The notes under the pieces are model-generated. The model made no database searches and was not told the origin of the DNA. It saw only the letters and a program-made list of their open reading frames with translations. The position numbers were made by a program, and so were the translations under genes. A DNA stretch of 27,153 nt, from positions 1-27,153 of the forward strand of contig SSNU01000365.1 in NCBI GenBank assembly GCA_012064415.1. The letters run 5' to 3'. Positions 10,701 through 19,700 of this stretch are shown here, piece by piece. Within the stretch, counting starts at the first letter, position 1. Every line of letters starts with the position of its first letter. This DNA comes from Gyrodactylus bullatarudis. Its lineage: Eukaryota > Platyhelminthes > Monogenea > Gyrodactylidea > Gyrodactylidae.

Positions 10701-13700
10701 TGTAAATATACACATTCCAGAATAATAAGAAAGCGAGAAAGGAAGTACTTTTTTTTGGGTTGACATTTGAAATGCTTTCTCATTAGAAAGACACAACAAC
10801 ATGATCAACTCAAGCTTTCCTCCCTTTCTTTTTAAAAGCAGTCCTTGAATTAAATCTTTTACAATCTTTTTTATTTATATTTTTGATACAGATTCTAATA
10901 AAGTCAAGTTTAATTTCCTATCAAGAGTCTAATCAACCAATAAAAATAGTCAAGAAATTCTAACCAATAATAATCGAGTATTGAATTAGGGGCCCAATTA
11001 GCTGTGATATTCACTATCAACTCAAACTTGGATTATCTCTTTTAGAGTTGTGTAAATTTTGAAATCTGTGTTTGATTTAGTGGTACTAAATAATATGAGA
11101 GAGATTAGCTTGAACCATTTCCAAGGAGTTATACCTCTTTCATTAATACGCCCATCAAAGAAAAATATCCTACCAACTTTTAGTCTTTCCTCAAGTCAAT
11201 CTTTATTTAATCTCCCCTCTCTCCTTATATCATAATTACTTTAGGCTTAAACTTGACCAACTATTTTACTGTTCTAGAAAAACAAACTGACTACCACAAT
11301 ACACAAGTATTTTTATTTCACAAAAGACTTTTCTCCTTTAGACTACATTGAATTGAAGATGAATGACAATGGGACATTTAACAATGATCGAGTTCACTAT
11401 TCCCTAACGTGTAACAAGGAGTTATTAACCATCCTACGCATAGATAAGCATACCTACAAGTCGACCCAGCAATTTGAATCTCTCGATAAACTATGCTATT
11501 TAAATCATCGTCCTGAGGACATTACTTTTTGCAATTTAGACTACTATCTTAACTATCTTGCTCAGAGTAAGTTCTACATTATATTCTCTTAATAATAATG
11601 ATAATAATTTCCATAAGGTCATCTGAAATATTATATAAAAATCAAGGTAATATATCTTGAGTAATAAATAATAAAATGGACTAATTTATACGTTATTCTA
11701 CAGTGTAAAGAGAAAGTGAATTACAGAATATATAAATTACAACTCTTGTATTGATTCCTAATGTATCTTAATTAGTAATTCAGAAAAGTTTGTATTCTAT
11801 CGAAAGAAATATTTTAGATTATCGTCAGCATATAATTGCTCTTAACCCTTGCACTTGAAATGGATTCCATTGGACTTAACTTTCTGAACCTTTTGTACCC
11901 ATTCAGATAGAGCCAATAGGAATTTGAAAAATTGGAATTCTATTAGATTGTTCTTTGAAAACCAATCAGATTACTGGAATTTTTTATTGGGTAGACGATT
12001 TTATAGACGATAAAAGGGTTCAATTGGATTCAGATCCCTAATTAGAACCTCAATAGGAATTTTGAGCCTGCCATTATTTAAAAAAACTGTCAAAATAATC
12101 CGTCAACGCTTCACTTTGAGATCTATTACCGTTCAAGCTTATCCTATTTCTCGTCTCGAAGTTATAAAGCTTTTTAAAAGACGAAGTTCATCAAGACTGT
12201 TAATTTTATTGGTTTCTAAAGTCATGAGAAAGGTTAGAGAAAACAGACGTATTTTATAGTGATAGAGGTTATATTTCTTCGGGTCTCTTCAGACTCTACT
12301 CTTAAAGTCCCACAGTGATAGTTCTATCACACGTCATTTTAGCTACTCATTATTATTCCTTCAAGCTTCAGAAAATACTTCGTTTACCACCCATTTACCA
12401 CGTTTTTTTGAAAACCTATTTCTCGGGGTCATAGATAAAAAGTAAGATAACTTTTATAATAAAATTTATAAAACCAACTTTCGGACTTTAAGGGTTAAAT
12501 ACAAATGCAATTAACTCTGATTGATTCACTGAATGAAAATCTCAGATAAAGTAACTAACCAAATTATACCCATACCTTGTAAGATAGAATATTTTCAAAA
12601 TTCACCCTCAATTTCAATCAAACTCATGATCTGTCTTGTGATCGATTGAAATTTCAAAATGAAGTAGAATTTAATCTTGAGCAGGAGAAAATGAAAGCAC
12701 TTTACATGACGGAGTGATCATAAATCAAAATCGATTCCCACATCTCTCTCAGCACTAATATGATGCGTTTAATAATAAATAATGTAATTGGCCATCGTTC
12801 CTGAGAGATGCCATGTATATATAATCTCTTATCCTATATTATATATTTCAAATGATCTCAGAGGCGCTGAGGAGAAACTGTGAAAAATCATAATCTTAAT
12901 TACAGGATATTGAAATATTCATACCCCTGAAATAAATTGAAAAAAATCAACGGATATTGGAAAAGAAGGGAATACACTTTCAATTACTTGGTAAGAGATG
13001 TTCTCTTGCAGGTTAATCCCCATAAAGATAATTACTTATTCATTGTTTTTACTTAAAAGATTCACGTATCTTGACAGGTCTTGAGTTTGCTAAGTACAAA
13101 CGAAAGATTATAAAAGAGTAGCTGGAACTCACAACAATTTTGGTTTGATGCGACACTCAAGATATCATTAAATAGAAAATTTAATTTTGATTCTAATGAT
13201 GCTTTTAATTTTAAGCTCACATACATACATAGATGTCTTATCTAGACTGATCAACTCGATTTTGCTTTATTTATGTCTTAATTCTTTATTCAAACATTAG
13301 GCAATTTCAAACAACATCTGAGAGTATTTTCTTGGTCAATTGGTAAAAAATTCTTTATCCTATAACTTGGATATGCCTAAGGTCTATCTGTTCATTAAAA
13401 GAGTTTAAGAATCCCAAAATCCTACAGTTGAAAAAGCACAAGTTGAGGGATGACACATTTTTATACGTTTTCTCTTCACATGTTGCGACTTCTTCAAAGC
13501 GTATTTTACTCTAATATGGGCTGTTGTTGTTAGGGTTGGAAAAGTATCTTTCATCTTCTCTTTTTGTCAGTTTATCCAAGGAGATTGTTTTGCTCTTGTC
13601 ACCAAAATGTGGAGTGCTTCTCTCTTTTAATATCTGACTTTACTACTTGTCAAAATAAAAATAATATATAAACACACTTGTTTAACTAAATGAAAAGAAA

Positions 13701-16700
13701 AATGTTGACAATGACCGATTCTTAATTTTTCACCTGGTAAACTAATTTATCATAACTCTGAAAATACAAAACAGATGAATAAATTGGTTACCTTCTTTGA
13801 CTTGATTCCTTCTCGTCAATTATTAAGAGAGTATGAGTAATTCGCCTATTCTTCTATTACTGATTCATTTTTGGGATTTACCTATTCTTGATTTATAACC
13901 AAGCCATTTAATGTTCCCCTTTTACTTTTTTCTACAATGTTAAAATAGAATTCAATCCATACCAGTCGAATTTTTGGTTCAAAATTACGATCATGTTCGA
14001 ATGATTGCAGAACTATTCGTACTCGAATTCCATTGGTCTATTTTATTGCTCAACTCAATTTCTATTGGTTGTTGACTATTCTACAATGAGTTCTAATTGT
14101 TTTAAATAAAAAGTGATCAAGAAATAAATTTAATTTAAATCCATAATTATTCTAATAAAATTTTTATTGATAACATTTAAAAACATGACAGATGGAGTAC
14201 GTTTCGAATAATTCTAAATTTTATTCTTAAAATAATCTTAAGTATAGTATAGTATTATCAGATTTCTAAGGGAAGAGGATATGAAATTATCTCCTTGGAA
14301 ATGTTAATCTTCGGGATCTTGATTGAAATATATTTTGCCAGATTTTTCGACATTTTGCATTATTTTGATAAACACCTTGCCCTTTTTAAGCCAGATATCC
14401 TTGAGGTTATTGTTGCATACGATAAAAATAATATTCCAATTCACTCCTCTTTTATTAATAATATTACAATAGGGAAACTCACCCAGAAAATAAAACTTGT
14501 AGAAATGATGATATTTTCATTTCTTTCGTTTGCAGATTTTTTCTCTCGTGTGTTTGCTAAGTAAGCAAGTAGGGAAAATAATTACACTTCTTTTGGCAAA
14601 ATGTGCACAAAAGGAAAATATTCTAATAATGCATTGTGTAATACTTTTACAATAATAAATACAATGTTCCACTCGACGAGTTATTTACCCACCTAATTAC
14701 AATCTAGCATTGTATCGGAATTTATCACAGCGAGCCATTTTAGTCCATTATATATCCACACACACACCCATCCCCTACTCTTGCCAGAGAGTGTGTTATT
14801 TTCATTTGAATGATTCAGATAAATGACCTTCCTCATAATTTGCGCATTTTTTCATCAAACCATTCCATGCTCGTTTAATGGTATCCCTAAAGAAGGCATC
14901 ATCCAAATTTATCAAACTTTTCATTTTTACTACATTAATCAGATTATAAGTACAGGTATTCTTGATGAATTTGGGAATTTATGAATATTAGGACCCCAAA
15001 AAAAGTCCACTAAAATTAGATTTTAGGCGCCTCCGAAAATAGTCTATTATAATTTTTCCATAAGTAAATTCAGTCAAGATTCATTGATGATTTTAAAGTT
15101 TTCAGAGAAATTTTTCATCTTTAGTCACGGTAAATTAATCAAAGAACGTAACGTGGTACTTCAGGGCTTTTCTATAATGTTTGTGCTCAATGTGAAATCT
15201 TAATCAATATGAATTGGCAAAAAATTAGAAAAAATGAAAATCTTGATATTTGGGTATTGATATCTTCTCTATGATTGGTCCATCACTTGATATACTTGAC
15301 GAGGACCAATAGGAGTAGAGATAGAATGTGAGAAATGTAGAAATAGTAATTTATAATAGTCTATTATTTTTTAGGTTTTTAACAATGAAATAGATCAAAA
15401 AAGTCAAATCATATTCAATAGGTATAACGTAACAAGAATGATGTGAAATGTTATATTACATAATATAGTCCTCTAAAATTGAAAAGTAATTTTTAGGCTT
15501 TTGAGGCCCTAATGATTATCATACAAATTAAAATTTTTTTGGAAATCGAGTCGATTTAAGAAAAATGGGCTAAACTTAAGATGAGCCTAACACCCTATAA
15601 TTGTTAATATATCCCTTGTAAGTAGTTATGCAATATAAAAATATAATAAAATTAATTAATATTCTAATAAAAAGCATTAAATACTCACATCAGTTAATTT
15701 ATTGACAACATGAATTTACATCAAACTTTTTAGAACTAGTTCAGCAATAATTCCTGGATCAAGATCAATGTTCATCTGAATACTTGAAAACAGGCCAGTT
15801 TTAATCCAACACAAGTATATTCGATCCTCAAATACCAATAAAATTACATTTAATACTCCAATATATGATTAAGTTATGTCATTGACTTTACTATTAAATT
15901 TTTTGAAAATGCTTCTGGTGTAAACAAAACATGTATTTTGAAGTGCTATTTTTTATTTTATGATAAGTAGACCGATTATGACTGACGATATTTTTGAAAG
16001 AATCGTCGATTTAAACTGATCTTGACTTATCCTATTCTTTAAATTTTCAAGCAGTGAAATTGATCGAAAAATAGCAAGTAGACTTTCACAAAGTAATGGG
16101 GTATTTCCTAATATTTCATCTACCATTTTTGTTGTTCTTGTCTAATACTGATCTTGAAAAATAACGTTTGAACTACACAGTGAAAAATAAATTTTCTAAT
16201 TTTTTTCTAAAATTTCGCTAATTGCTCCTTCAGATTCGTTTTTCAAGAAAATATTTTAAAATTCTTGATGTCAAAATCATAAATCGTCAAATTCACCGAG
16301 AATAGCTTTAGTTTGGCTGAAAGAACTAAAGCTAGTTGACATGAAGATGAGAATTTCCTATTTTTACAAAAAAACTCAATATTTTTATCCAGAAAGTCAG
16401 GAAAAAATTTATATTTAGGATTCCACTATGAAATGAGCTGATTAGTTTCTAATACAATAAAATTTCTGAAAAAAATTTAATCTGACCAAAATTGAGCAGT
16501 TTTTTGAATTTCGGAAATGTTTCAAATTTCCACTTTTTCAACTTTCAAATCCAAAATTTTTATCGATTCCAAAGATTTGAAGCAGTTAAATATTGATATT
16601 CAGGATCAAAATTAGACGAAGATTTCGAATTCGCCTGCAGGAATTCACAGAAATTCGTCATTACGGTGGCAAATTGAACCATTTGAATTTTTCGATTATC

Positions 16701-19700
16701 ACGAGGGAAAATGATACAGAATATAGCGATTGAACTTTTTCTTGGAAAGAGTAATTTTCTCTCAAATTCTACGGCCACATTCGAAATCTTCGTCTAATTT
16801 TGATCCTGAATATCAATATTTAACTGCTTCAAATCTTTGAAATCGATAACAATTTTGGATTTGAAAGTTGAAAAAGTGGAAATTTGAAACATTTCCGAAA
16901 TTCAAAAAACTGCTCAATTTTGGTCAGATTAAATTTTTTCAGAAATTTTATTGTATTAGAAACTAATCAGCTCATTTCATAGTGGAATCCTAAATATAAA
17001 TTTTTTCCTGACTTTCTGGATAAAAATATTGAGTTTTTTGTAAAAATAGGAAATTCTCATCTTCATGTCAACTAGGTTTAGTTAAACATCACAGTGAGCT
17101 TTAGGTCAAACTTTAGACCTAATTTGGAAAGTAGTTATTACTGTCTTTTTTAAGAACAGTAGACCTCAACCATGGAACTTTAACAGACTTGATTGATTCT
17201 ATTTTGTGAATATTTTATCTCTTTCCATTGTCCATATCTGCATAATATCAAAATAGCCATAATTATCAAATTACAAATTCAATTCTTGAGTACTTTTATG
17301 AACAAAGTCCTAGATTTCAACAAAGAATATGAATTAATAATTCAAGTTGTTATAACTATTGACGACAAAAATAAGAACTATCTACAAGGTGAAAAAAGAA
17401 GGAAATTAACTTTCTTCTTTTATTGTTGTTGTTGATCTCAGAAATCTTTATTTATCATCAACAAAACCTCATCAAAATATGCATTACTGGGATACATACG
17501 AACCAGATGGGGGTAGAGAGAGCCTTTCATTGGTAAAATAAATCAGTTCTCTAATTGATAATTCATGAAATACCTTGACCAAAGACTTCCCTTTCATTCC
17601 CTCGTTAAAGTCGTCGTTCATCTTCGTTAGACACAGTCCCCTTTGCAAAAACACACACTGCCTCTGATAGCATTCAGCAATGAATTATTCATTTAAATGA
17701 AAAAGCGAGGGAAAATGTAACTTTGAAAAGAAAGAAAGATTTCGTCTGAGATCATTAAAATTTCATCCATCTCCTATGTTCCATCCTCCATATCACGATT
17801 TGATTTCCATGGCTATATCAACGATGATTTGAAAATTTTCTTTCTTCTGTTATTTTTGTTCGAACATTTGCAATTAAGAAAATAGAAAGAATCCCTTTCT
17901 AATCTTTAAAAGAATTCCTATGTGAAATTGACTATTTCAGTTTTGAATTCATTGAGTTTCAAGACTCTAGGATTCTCATGGAATTAAGATTATTCGTAGA
18001 GCTAAAATTAGGTTGTGCGATAAGTAATGCAATTCCAATTTCATAAATAACTTTATTCTTCAAGTCTTGAATGAATTCAAACAAATTTGGCATCATTAGA
18101 GGGATAACTAATCACTCTTTTTGTTTGAACTTTATTTTCCGCAGATTACCAGATATGTGTTCTGATTGAGAACTGGGCCATCAGAGAATTTTCAAAATCA
18201 CTATTTTGAATATTCGATTAAGCGTACTAGAGTATTCAAGTGGCATTTTGTTTTGGATAAAAATATCTGAAGAATCAAACTACCCTAAGACAACGCCATC
18301 TCCCCGTTAGTTTTTATCAAATCTCAAGAACCTTTTCTAAAGGTCAACAAGTTTAAATCAATGTAAGAGGTAGAAAGTGAATCTTAATCACTTTCTCAAC
18401 TCTAAATTTGAAGAATTTTTTAGGGTCCTGCAGAATTATTATTTTCAGAATGGTTCTTGAAAATTTAAATCTCGTGCCAAAAATTTTTTGAATTAATTTC
18501 AGTAAACCAACTGCATTTAATATTTTAATAAATAGAGTTTCTTGTAAATTCCTATAAATTTTACCTTAGTAATCAGAATACATTGATCATAGAAAGAAAT
18601 TTTGTTATTATCGATAACAGATTGAAGTAAATTAATAAGATACAGCTTTTTTACAGAAATATTAAATTTTCTTTCGTTTAAATTCATGAAATTTGTGTAA
18701 GATTCTCGTTCTGATTCTGAAGGATGCTAAATTCTTTACTGATTGAAAAAATGTCTTAATCCATAGGGAAGCTATTTTCACCGATTTCCAATTCATCTTA
18801 CTCAAGTTTTTTTCTAGAAAATCATTTGTTTTGTATTCAGTCCCATTACATGTCTCATAACCTAGTGAATGGACAAGATTTTAATATATGGTTTCATGAA
18901 TCGGTTCTAGTGAAGACTTTGATCAGCTCAAATTGGAATCAGTGTTATAAATTTTACCTTGACTCTCAATAGTTGTGAAAAACCAATCGAATATAGACCA
19001 GCGGGATCTTTTTCAAATTTCCTGGACCTGACAGATTAAGCTGAAATCTTTGCATAAAACAAAACTTCTTCATTCATCTCAGCTAATCTCTCAAGTTCAA
19101 TGCTAGTAATTTTTCTTCTTGTCTAAAATTGAGATCTTTATCACTTTGCGAATCAATTATCATGATCGTTAATTAATTAATTGCCAAGATAAACAATCTC
19201 TCTACACTTTACTGACATATTTTTTCGTGTGTGTGGATATAAAAGGTCACTCTACTTATTTTTTCTTCTCCATTCTAACATATTTTTTCCTCTATATTAA
19301 AAGATGCACTTTGGCTTGTGGTTGTAATAATTTCATCTCCAATTGTCCAAACCTGTATGAAAAGTAGGGTGAACATTTTCCACCCTATAATTTCCCAATT
19401 AGTTATTATTATGATCCAGATTTTTCCTTCCATCTGCTAATGAAGATAGTACTTATTATAGTTTTATTTTTCTTTAATTTCTCCAATTGGGATTTAATTC
19501 AATTTTTAAGTGACCATGCAAGAATATAAAGAAAAAATTGGCCTTGATTAACCCTTAAACTAGTATTTTCTCTATAGAGCTCCTATGTAGACCACCACTT
19601 TCCAAGTTTAATATTGTTTTTTTGACGTCAAAAACGTAATATTTCTCATTCACCCAGTAAGATGAAGAATCATGGTTAGATTAGGATGGAAGCTGGGGCT

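Noticed and set aside
12062..12259. 65-codon basic open frame
   Set aside because: It lies inside a MITE, and no transposase or other domain is recognisable.
16560..16778. Minus-strand 72-codon open frame over the hairpin loop
   Set aside because: It overlaps the loop and one inverted arm, has no recognisable motif, and its start lies at the arm border; judged a chance opening.
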